DNA from: Gammaproteobacteria bacterium
GTDB lineage: Bacteria > Pseudomonadota > Gammaproteobacteria > Chromatiales > Chromatiaceae
Reading direction: 5' to 3'
NCBI GenBank assembly: GCA_030625445.1
Contig: DAOUQU010000089.1
Coordinates: forward strand, 1-6,611
DNA length: 6,611 bases
How positions within the stretch are numbered: the stretch's first letter is position 1; each line of letters begins with the position of its first letter. A program made the position numbers and the translations under genes. The notes beneath the pieces are model-generated. The model made no database searches. It saw nothing but the letters and a program-made list of their open reading frames with translations, and was not told the origin of the DNA. Below, one piece after another: positions 1 through 5,058 of the stretch.

Positions 1-110
1 TCGACCAGGGTCTTGCCGGAGGTGTCGTTCTCCTCGGTACGCGAATCGGAGACCGTCATGACGGCGATGCGCAGCGGAATAAATTTTGTTTTTGCGTGAT
101 GATGAACCAT
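1..110 (-). CDS. moaB: Molybdenum cofactor biosynthesis protein MoaB, N-terminal part (runs off left edge)
   Basis: Reading the minus strand from the ATG at 110-108 gives about 36 residues beginning MVHHHAKTKFIPLRIAV and continuing with MTVSDSRTEENDTSGKTL. The FIPxRIAxxTVSxxRxEExDTSG pattern matches the N-terminus of bacterial MoaB as I remember it from E. coli, where this segment opens the MogA/MoaB molybdopterin-binding fold. MoaB-family proteins act in the cytoplasm on molybdopterin, by adenylylation in the active members of the family; in E. coli MoaB itself is largely dispensable. An AACAGG Shine-Dalgarno-like sequence lies 8 nt upstream of the ATG and a good -10 box about 40 nt upstream. 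The gene is divergent from the nos genes. Active-site residues lie outside the window, so a MogA-like paralogue is the main alternative. Confidence 0.9.
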   Translation of the reverse strand, partial: MVHHHAKTKFIPLRIAVMTVSDSRTEENDTSGKTLV

Positions 111-150
111 GATGGAAGCCTGTTAGCGAGTTATGAAAACATTGCACCGG

Positions 151-156
151 ATTATA
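151..156 (-). promoter_or_regulatory. Predicted moaB -10 box
   Basis: On the minus strand these bases read TATAAT, a perfect sigma-70 -10 hexamer, placing transcription start near 144 and leaving a leader of about 34 nt before the moaB ATG. The -35 region around 174-180 is poor (GTGGAT or TGTGGA depending on spacing), so an activator or a weak promoter is possible. Inference from sequence only. Confidence 0.5.
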
Positions 157-235
157 CCCAATAGCGATCTATTATCCACACACTCAAATCCAGCCAGTAT
201 CTCGCGTTCACTAAGACTGCCCCCACAATAATTAC

Positions 236-268
236 TGACCACAAACGTAGGAGTGGTCATCTGACCAC
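236..268. repeat. Three alternating copies of heptamer TGACCAC/GTGGTCA (operator-like palindrome)
   Basis: TGACCAC at 236-242, its reverse complement GTGGTCA at 253-259, and TGACCAC again at 262-268. The last two form a perfect 7-2-7 palindrome, and the first two form an inverted repeat with a 10-nt spacer. The array lies between moaB and the 55-aa ORF in otherwise empty DNA. It could be a transcription-factor site or a pair of mutually exclusive hairpins; I do not recognise the regulator. Confidence 0.45.
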
Positions 269-356
269 GATAGACAGTCCCTAACCACTTTCTCAATGAC
301 TTAACGTTTTTTCAATTGCAAACAGGGTGGAAATCGGTTATTTTGAAGCTATACGT

Positions 357-370
357 TTGATATTTATCAA
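357..370. promoter_or_regulatory. Fnr/Dnr-type box upstream of the 55-aa ORF
   Basis: TTGAT-ATTT-ATCAA is a perfect match to the Fnr/Dnr/Nnr-family consensus TTGAT-N4-ATCAA. A -10-like TATAAA follows at 375-380. If that hexamer is used, the box centre lies near -23, overlapping the promoter, a position typical of repression rather than activation. That start would also fall inside the Shine-Dalgarno of the following ORF, so the true start may differ. The target gene is uncertain: the small ORF to the right or moaB to the left. Confidence 0.6.
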
Positions 371-397
371 AGCCTATAAAAACAGGAGTATTGAAAA

Positions 398-565
398 ATG
401 CTGGCTGCACGTTACGCAAATAAAAAGGTCTGTTTTTTTCATCTGACACCGCTGTTCACGAAAACAGGGTGGTATTTCAAAGCGAGAACACAGCGTCACA
501 GCAGAGGGCCCTTCATGGTGCTTCAGGATGCTGAAAATGCAGCGAAAAACTTACTCAGAAAATAG
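398..565 (+). CDS. Small hypothetical protein, 55 aa (possibly DUF6316-like)
   Basis: An ATG with a well-placed Shine-Dalgarno (AGGAG at 384-388, 9-nt spacer) opens a 55-codon frame ending in TAG. The product is basic, with no signal peptide and no clear membrane segment. It contains a WYF motif at residues 25-27, GPF at 37-39, and a likely short C-terminal helix (about 43-55, DAENAAKNLLRK). From memory, this spacing of an aromatic WYF strand, a GPF turn and an Ala-rich helix resembles short gammaproteobacterial proteins annotated DUF6316, of unknown function; I could not check this. The frame sits just downstream of a perfect Fnr-type box, which suggests redox-linked expression. No function is proposed. 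Being short, it could still be a chance frame, but the ribosome binding site and composition argue for a real gene. Confidence 0.55.
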   Translation: MLAARYANKKVCFFHLTPLFTKTGWYFKARTQRHSRGPFMVLQDAENAAKNLLRK

Positions 566-624
566 ACCGAAAAAAAGACCCAGTAATTATGATGTGATTT
601 TTCGACATCCTTCATTAATACGGT

Positions 625-807
625 TTGTCATCTCGACGTAGGAGAGATCCTGGTGCTCCGTATGTCAAGATCCCTCGTCGTTTGCCTACACGGACGTAGG
701 TGAGGGGCGTGAGCAGGCCGTTCCTGCGCATCCTGCGCTCTCGGCATTTGTACGTCCATGTACGGCAGACGCGGAAGCTTCGTACCTCACTTCCCTCGGG
801 ATGACAA
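625..807. repeat. Composite palindromic intergenic repeat, about 183 bp
   Basis: The ends are inverted repeats: TTGTCATCTCGA at 625-636 and TCGGGATGACAA at 796-807, matching at 11 of 12 positions. Inside are a CCTAC/GTAGG hairpin (685-689 with 696-700), a near-tandem repeat CCTGCGCAT-CCTGCGCTC (723-740), and GC-rich arms. The ends resemble GTCATyyCG...CGGGATGAC termini of dispersed non-coding elements seen in many proteobacteria. No transposase is encoded, so it would be non-autonomous. The GC-rich middle looks like a separate repeat nested in a shorter parent element; this is inference. Confidence 0.6.
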
Positions 808-933
808 GGGGGAATGTCATCGAGTTTTAAGAGATGTTGAAAGATGCCGGTTTTCCCACATCTCAATCACCTTCCTGTTCCTGCTTTTCCACTTTCAGCG
901 ATCATAACCGTTCCTGATTCAGCCCAATTGTGA

Positions 934-973
934 CTTTTTCACGTGGAAAAGTGCGTCATATCACACACTTTTC
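934..973. repeat. Overlapping palindromes upstream of the nosZ Fnr box
   Basis: CTTTTTCAC (934-942) is followed directly by GTGGAAAAG (943-951), an 18-bp palindrome with one mismatched pair. The right arm is reused in a second, perfect inverted repeat: GAAAAGTG (946-953) and CACTTTTC (966-973), with a 12-nt spacer. The pair ends 8 bp before the Fnr-type box. This could be an accessory regulator site for nosZ. I do not recognise it as an NsrR, NarL or NorR site. Confidence 0.35.
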
Positions 974-981
974 TCATTTGA

Positions 982-1023
982 TTGATCTGGATCAACTCTT
1001 TGCACATCAAAATGGTCTTTACT
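982..1023 (+). promoter_or_regulatory. Predicted Fnr/Dnr-dependent nosZ promoter
   Basis: TTGAT-CTGG-ATCAA at 982-995 matches the Fnr/Dnr-family consensus perfectly. A -10-like TTTACT (4 of 6 matches to TATAAT) lies at 1018-1023. This puts transcription start near 1030, with the box centred close to -41.5, the standard class II activation position. No -35 hexamer is needed in that arrangement. The geometry supports activation of nosZ under low oxygen or by nitric oxide. Which Crp/Fnr-family protein binds cannot be told from the site. Confidence 0.75.
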
Positions 1024-1204
1024 TATCTACCTGATTCTAAAAGAATCTTGTGGTACTGTGCTGCTGTTGTGATCTGTTCTCAATTGAACTATTTTTGTGT
1101 GTGATTTGACACAGCGTGTTTCATCAAGCAATATCACCTCCACAGATGACAATCGAATTCATGCTTCGATGTGCTGATAGCCATTTCATTAACGAGGAAG
1201 AAAA

Positions 1205-3505
1205 ATGAGTGTAAGACTAAAATTAACGGGAACATCGCTCGCAGCAGGCCTTCTTGGCCTGGCGATCGCTGCGCCATCATTTGCTGCAGAAGATCTGAAG
1301 CAGGTCATGGAGCGCCGCGGGCTGACTGAAAAAAATATTCTGGCGGCAGCCAAGACCTATACGCCGACAGGCGGACGCGATGAGTTCCTGGCATTCAGTT
1401 CGGGTGGTCAGAGTGGACATGTCCTCGTCTACGGTATTCCATCGATGCGCATTCTGAAATACATCGGTGTCTTCACCCCGGAACCATGGCAGGGCTACGG
1501 TTTTGATGACGAGTCCAAGGCCGTGCTGGCCCAGGGGCGCATCATGGGCAAGGACATCACCTTTGGCGATACCCATCACCCGGCGCTTTCAGAGACAAAA
1601 GGCGACAGCGACGGTCGTTATCTCTTTATCAATGACAAGGCCAACCCGCGGCTGGCGGTGATTGACCTGCACGATTTCGAAACCAAGCAGATCGTCGTCA
1701 ATCCACTGTTCCGTTCCGAGCATGGTGGCGCCTTTGTTACCCAGGATACCGACTACATCATGGAGGCGACTCAATACGCGGCTCCCTATGGTGATGAGTT
1801 TGTTCCTCTCGAAGAGTTCAACGAGAAATATCGCGGTGGTCTGACCTACTGGCGTTTCAACAATGAAAAGGGGCGCATCGAGCCTGAAAATTCATTTACT
1901 TTCGAGCTGCCTCCCTACAGTCAGGATCTCTCCGATGCAGGCAAGGGACCCAGTGACGGCTGGGGTTTCACCAACTCCTTCTGTACGGAGCGTTATGTCG
2001 GCGGCACCATGAGAGGGCGTCCTCCATTTGAAGCGGGCTGCTCCGCGAAGGATACAGACTTCCTGCATGTTACCAACTGGAAGAAAGCCGCCGAACTGGT
2101 TGCCGCCGGAAAGATCGGTAAGGAAGTTAACGGCATGAAGTTGATCAGCATGGAAGAGGCGATCGCCAACGACCTGCTGTTCCTGATTCCCGAGCCAAAG
2201 AGTCCGCATGGTGTCGATGTCACTCCTGATGGAAAAATGCTTGTCATCAGCGGTAAACTCGACAGCCATGCCTGGGTCTACAGTTTCGACAAGATCATGA
2301 AAGCGATTGCCGACAAGAAGTTCGAAGGCAAAGATCCCTATGGAATTTCCATCATTCCGATCAAGGAGGTGCTGCATACATCTGTCGAAGTCGGACTGGG
2401 CCCGCTGCATTCACAGTTTGACTCCAAAAAGTGTGTCGTCTATACATCCATCTATGTCGACTCCATGGTCACCAAGTGGGACTACTGTGAAGGCAAGGTG
2501 CTGGATCAGTTGCCCGTGCACTATAACATCGGCCACCTCATGACCATGGAGGGCGATACAGTCTCTCCTCAAGGCAAATACCTGGTTGCGCTGAACAAGC
2601 TCGCAATCGACCGCTTCAACCCCGTTGGCCCGCTGCATCCGCAGAACCACCAGCTGATCGATATCAGCGGTGACAAAATGGAGCTGCTCTACGATATGCC
2701 GGTGCCGCTGGGCGAACCGCACTATGTGACCGCGATCAGGGCTGACAAGCTCAAGCCCGCTGTGCGCTACAAGTCCGGCTGGAACTCCCGCACCGACACC
2801 AAGTCAGAGTGGAAGACCCGTGCAGGCCGTGAAAAAATCGTGCGCGACGGTAACCGGGTGCATGTCTATGGAACTGTTATCCGATCTCACATCACGCCTG
2901 AGATCATTGAGGTTACGGAAGGCGACAATGTCTCTATTCACCTGACCAACCTCGAGCGCGCACAGGACGAAACCCATGGTTTCGCCATGTATGGCCAAAA
3001 TGTACAACTCTCCATCGAGCCGGGTAAGACAGCATCAGCCTCATTTGTTGCTGACAAGGCGGGTGTCTATCCCTACTACTGCACTGAGTTCTGCTCGGCG
3101 CTGCACCTCGAGATGCAGGGTTATCTGCTGGTTCAACCCAAAGGCTACAAGGCTTCAGGCGTTGAAGCTGTAGCGGGCACCACCTACACCGAAGCTGACT
3201 ACAACAAGCAGGTCGAGACCAATATCGCGACCCAGGATGTCATCAACTCGGTTGTTGGTTTCATCACCGCCCGCAACTTCAAGGATTTTCCTCCGGTTGT
3301 CGCATTGGTTGAAGATGCGACCGACCAGCTGGGATTTGCCGACGAAGCCAAGGCAAAGTCTGAAGCAGCGGCTGGCAAGAAGGACTGGAACAACGCCATG
3401 TTGTGGGCGAACCAGTGGTGGCAGTATCAGGTCAAGACGGCCGATATGGGGCTGCGCGCCAAGACCTACCTGGAAGAGCATGGCGCCGTGGAAGTCAAGA
3501 AGTAG
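1205..3505 (+). CDS. nosZ: Nitrous-oxide reductase, clade II (Sec-dependent)
   Basis: Periplasmic multicopper enzyme reducing N2O to N2, 766 aa. The start has GAGGAA at 1194-1199. Residues 1-27 form a Sec-type signal peptide ending PSFA, without the twin-arginine motif of clade I enzymes. The beta-propeller domain follows, with the seven expected CuZ histidines: H124 and H125 (DTHHP), H173 (SEHGG), H335 (SPHGV), H402 (GPLHSQFD), H444 (NIGHL) and H506 (GEPHY). The C-terminal cupredoxin domain, about 545-645, carries the CuA ligands H591, C626, C630, H634 and M637 in CTEFCSALHLEM. The NIGHL motif and DTHHPALSETKGD are typical of clade II as I recall it. About 120 residues follow the CuA domain with no CXXCH, so there is no fused cytochrome c as in Wolinella-type NosZ. 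It is transcribed from its own Fnr-type promoter and ends before a strong terminator. Confidence 0.97.
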   Translation: MSVRLKLTGTSLAAGLLGLAIAAPSFAAEDLKQVMERRGLTEKNILAAAKTYTPTGGRDEFLAFSSGGQSGHVLVYGIPSMRILKYIGVFTPEPWQGYGFDDESKAVLAQGRIMGKDITFGDTHHPALSETKGDSDGRYLFINDKANPRLAVIDLHDFETKQIVVNPLFRSEHGGAFVTQDTDYIMEATQYAAPYGDEFVPLEEFNEKYRGGLTYWRFNNEKGRIEPENSFTFELPPYSQDLSDAGKGPSDGWGFTNSFCTERYVGGTMRGRPPFEAGCSAKDTDFLHVTNWKKAAELVAAGKIGKEVNGMKLISMEEAIANDLLFLIPEPKSPHGVDVTPDGKMLVISGKLDSHAWVYSFDKIMKAIADKKFEGKDPYGISIIPIKEVLHTSVEVGLGPLHSQFDSKKCVVYTSIYVDSMVTKWDYCEGKVLDQLPVHYNIGHLMTMEGDTVSPQGKYLVALNKLAIDRFNPVGPLHPQNHQLIDISGDKMELLYDMPVPLGEPHYVTAIRADKLKPAVRYKSGWNSRTDTKSEWKTRAGREKIVRDGNRVHVYGTVIRSHITPEIIEVTEGDNVSIHLTNLERAQDETHGFAMYGQNVQLSIEPGKTASASFVADKAGVYPYYCTEFCSALHLEMQGYLLVQPKGYKASGVEAVAGTTYTEADYNKQVETNIATQDVINSVVGFITARNFKDFPPVVALVEDATDQLGFADEAKAKSEAAAGKKDWNNAMLWANQWWQYQVKTADMGLRAKTYLEEHGAVEVKK

Positions 3506-3545
3506 CGGTAACCAAAACCAGGCTTAGGCCTGGGCTTGTGTGACG

Positions 3546-3575
3546 ACAGGGGTAGTTTTTACTACCCCTGTTTTA
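3546..3575 (+). terminator. Rho-independent terminator after nosZ
   Basis: ACAGGGGTAGT (3546-3556) pairs perfectly with ACTACCCCTGT (3561-3571) around a TTTT loop, giving an 11-bp stem followed by a short U-tract (TTTTA). It starts 40 bp after the nosZ stop. A smaller CCAGGC/GCCTGG hairpin lies just upstream. The stem should stop most nosZ transcripts and set the cytochrome genes apart as a second unit. Confidence 0.85.
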
Positions 3576-3587
3576 TGTGTAAAAAAA

Positions 3588-3601
3588 TTGATAATCATCA
3601 A
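3588..3601. promoter_or_regulatory. Distal Fnr/Dnr-type box upstream of the cytochrome genes
   Basis: TTGAT-AATC-ATCAA is a perfect consensus match lying 16 bp after the nosZ terminator stem. A TATAAA at 3643-3648 would give a start near 3655 and place this box at about -61, a class I activator position; the matching -35 is weak. It may act together with the second box at 3669-3682. Confidence 0.6.
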
Positions 3602-3668
3602 TACCTTACAAAATTTGATGTGACCTGTTTGTTTTTTTGGGATATAAACAGGCCTGATTTGTCATCAC

Positions 3669-3710
3669 TTGATCAATATCATGGATCTGTGTAGCCTGAA
3701 GTGGTGAAAT
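3669..3710 (+). promoter_or_regulatory. Proximal Fnr/Dnr-type promoter of the cytochrome genes
   Basis: TTGAT-CAAT-ATCAT at 3669-3682 matches 9 of the 10 conserved positions. A -10-like TGAAAT (4 of 6) sits at 3705-3710, giving a start near 3717 with the box centred at about -41.5. This start falls after the upstream in-frame ATG at 3713 and so supports the downstream start at 3794, with a leader of about 77 nt. Confidence 0.65.
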
Positions 3711-3793
3711 AAATGGCTGAGTTTATCTGCATTTCTTCATGGCGGGTATTCACATTGAATGACACAAATTCAAAATATTCTGGAGAAAGACCG

Positions 3794-4114
3794 ATGAAAC
3801 TGACAAAGTCGATTGCTATCGCAATGGTGCTGACACTTCCGCAACTTGGTACAGCTGTTGCTGCCGATGGCGCCACACTGTTCAAGGAAAAAACCTGCTT
3901 GACCTGCCATGGAAAAGACGGCAAGACACCGCTGCTTCCGATCTATCCGAAAATCGCCGGACAGAATGCAGCCTATGCGCTGCAGCAGATGAAGGATATC
4001 AAGAGCGGCGCAAGAGCAAATGGCCAGTCAGCAGCCATGAAGGGGATTATGCACCTGGTCACTGACGAAGAGATGGCTGCACTGGCTGATTATGTCGCCA
4101 CAATGGCCCCGTAA
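3794..4114 (+). CDS. Periplasmic monohaem c-type cytochrome (class I)
   Basis: A 106-aa precursor. I chose the ATG at 3794 rather than the in-frame ATG at 3713 because a GGAGA ribosome binding site (3782-3786) lies just upstream and translation from 3794 opens with a clean signal peptide (about residues 1-24, ending TAVAA). The longer form would bury that peptide behind 27 extra residues. The mature protein of about 82 residues has one haem site, C35-L-T-C38-H39. M82 or M86, in AAMKGIM, is the likely distal axial ligand. The YPKIAGQNAAYALQQM segment and the final DEEMAALADYVATM helix are typical of cytochrome c4/c553-like domains. It probably carries electrons in the periplasm, plausibly to NosZ given its position; this role is inference. 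It is co-transcribed with the dihaem cytochrome 29 bp downstream. Confidence 0.93.
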   Translation: MKLTKSIAIAMVLTLPQLGTAVAADGATLFKEKTCLTCHGKDGKTPLLPIYPKIAGQNAAYALQQMKDIKSGARANGQSAAMKGIMHLVTDEEMAALADYVATMAP

Positions 4115-4143
4115 TTTTACTGATAACAGGCGAGAGAGATGAT

Positions 4144-4854
4144 ATGAACAAAAAATTCAAAGTAGCAGCGGCACTGATGTCGTTGAGTATGGCTGCAACT
4201 GTACAGGCCGTGTGGATGGAAAAGGGTGGTGAACGTGAAGAGGCGATGCACCTCACTCCGAATCATGAAAATGGCATCGAGGTCTACGAGGTGTGTGCAG
4301 GCTGTCACCTGACAGAGGGCTGGGGCAAGCCCGACGGCACATTCCCGCAGCTGGCGGGACAGCACAAAGAGGTGCTGGTCAAGCAGCTTGCAGATATTCG
4401 CGCCAAGAACCGTGACAATCCGACCATGTATCCCTTTGCGTTGCCGGAATCCATCGGTGGACCCCAGGCGATGGCCGATGTTGTTGCTTACGTCGAAAAA
4501 CTGCCGATGGATCCCGATAATGGCAAGGGCAAGTGGGCTGAAGGAACTCCAGAATTTGATCTGGGCAAGAAACTCTACGCCGATAACTGCGTACAGTGTC
4601 ACGGCGACAACGGAGAGGGTAATAAAGAGAAGTTTTATCCGCTGATTCAGGGACAGCACTACAACTACATGCTGCGTCAGTTTGAGTGGATTCGTGACGG
4701 CAAGCGCCGCAACGCCAATCCCGATATGATCAAGCAGATCCAGGGGTTCTCTGACGCGGATATGGAGGCAGTCGTCAACTATGTTTCCAGGATTCCTGTA
4801 CCCAAGGAGAAACTCGCTCCCTCCAAAGAGTGGTTGAATCCTGATTACGATTGA
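4144..4854 (+). CDS. Periplasmic dihaem c-type cytochrome (c4-like)
   Basis: A 236-aa precursor with a Sec signal peptide at about 1-22 (ending TVQA) and two class I cytochrome domains. Haem 1 binds at C51-A-G-C54-H55 and haem 2 at C149-V-Q-C152-H153. M95 (NPTMYPFALP) and M195 (NPDMIKQIQG) are likely distal ligands. Both halves contain a (P)QLAGQH/(L)IQGQHYNYML segment and a final helix (MADVVAYVEKLP; MEAVVNYVSRIP), which shows an internal duplication as in cytochrome c4. A GAGAGAG-type ribosome binding site precedes the ATG, 29 bp after the monohaem gene, so the two form one operon. Location after nosZ suggests electron transfer between the quinol-oxidising chain and NosZ; this is inferred. 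It should not be equated with NosC1 or NosC2 of Wolinella, which lie elsewhere in that cluster. Confidence 0.93.
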   Translation: MNKKFKVAAALMSLSMAATVQAVWMEKGGEREEAMHLTPNHENGIEVYEVCAGCHLTEGWGKPDGTFPQLAGQHKEVLVKQLADIRAKNRDNPTMYPFALPESIGGPQAMADVVAYVEKLPMDPDNGKGKWAEGTPEFDLGKKLYADNCVQCHGDNGEGNKEKFYPLIQGQHYNYMLRQFEWIRDGKRRNANPDMIKQIQGFSDADMEAVVNYVSRIPVPKEKLAPSKEWLNPDYD

Positions 4855-4880
4855 TCATCGATAGGGGTATCTCCAAAACC

Positions 4881-4989
4881 CCCGTCATTCCGGCATGTTT
4901 TTAGCCGGAATCCATTTATCTTGATCTGTAAGTTGTCGAAGTTATAGATTCTTGACATGCATGGATCCCGGCCTGCGCCGGGATGACGG
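4881..4989. repeat. MITE-like palindromic element between cytochrome genes and nosB
   Basis: The terminal inverted repeats CCGTCATTCCGGC (4882-4894) and GCCGGGATGACGG (4977-4989) match at 12 of 13 positions. Each end is also a hairpin: ATTCCGGC/GCCGGAAT (4887-4894 with 4904-4911) and ATCCCGGC/GCCGGGAT (4965-4972 with 4977-4984). The centre is AT-rich. It encodes nothing and fills most of the 204-bp gap. The tips share GTCATyyCG/CGGGATGAC with the repeat at 625-807. The transcript would fold strongly, which might give partial termination or processing before nosB. Confidence 0.7.
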
Positions 4990-5058
4990 CGGCATTGGGC
5001 ATCAATAAACTCCATTTCCCTGGTTTCTTTTTTTCACAGCAACTCTGCGGTTTTGATC

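Larger units (their letters stand above)
566..1204. other. Non-coding region between the small ORF and nosZ
   Basis: About 640 bases with no convincing gene on either strand. It contains the composite repeat at 625-807, an AT-rich stretch with an imperfect GAGATGT/ACATCTC inverted repeat (831-837 and 858-864), overlapping palindromes at 934-973, the Fnr-type box at 982-995 and the nosZ leader. An 83-aa minus-strand frame over 615-866 is produced by the repeat and is not credible as a gene. The predicted nosZ leader, from about 1030 to 1204, is long at roughly 175 nt and holds a TTGACA (1106-1111) without a good -10 partner. Confidence 0.7.

Noticed and set aside
172..180. TTATCCACA, a perfect DnaA box
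   Set aside because: It is a single copy with no neighbouring boxes, dnaA/dnaN or AT-rich unwinding region, so it is most likely chance or part of the moaB -35 region.
615..866. 83-aa minus-strand frame
   Set aside because: It lies over the composite palindromic repeat, has repeat-derived composition and no plausible ribosome binding site or family resemblance.
1098..1113. TGTGT-N6-ACACA dyad in the nosZ leader, Crp-like spacing
   Set aside because: It departs from both the Crp (TGTGA-N6-TCACA) and Fnr consensus and lies downstream of the predicted start; too weak to call.
1106..1134. Second nosZ promoter with TTGACA -35
   Set aside because: The hexamer at proper spacing (CAATAT) matches the -10 consensus at only 3 of 6 positions.
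1892..2410. 172-aa minus-strand frame antisense to nosZ
   Set aside because: It is fully inside nosZ, whose ligand motifs prove the coding strand, and is a shadow frame.
3713..3793. Upstream in-frame ATG of the monohaem cytochrome
   Set aside because: It would bury the signal peptide behind 27 residues, has no good ribosome binding site, and lies upstream of the predicted transcription start.
4117..4659. 180-aa minus-strand frame antisense to the dihaem cytochrome
   Set aside because: It covers both haem motifs on the other strand; the product has no recognisable domain and is a shadow frame.
4862..4884. GGGGT...ACCCC hairpin after the dihaem cytochrome as a terminator
   Set aside because: The stem is only about 5 bp and no U-tract follows.
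4952..4957. TTGACA inside the palindromic element as a nosB promoter
   Set aside because: The following 16-18 bp lead into a GC-rich hairpin with no -10 hexamer.
5053..5058. TTG two codons upstream as the nosB start
   Set aside because: The ATG at 5059 is a stronger start codon and has equal or better spacing to the weak GCGG; the difference is only two residues.
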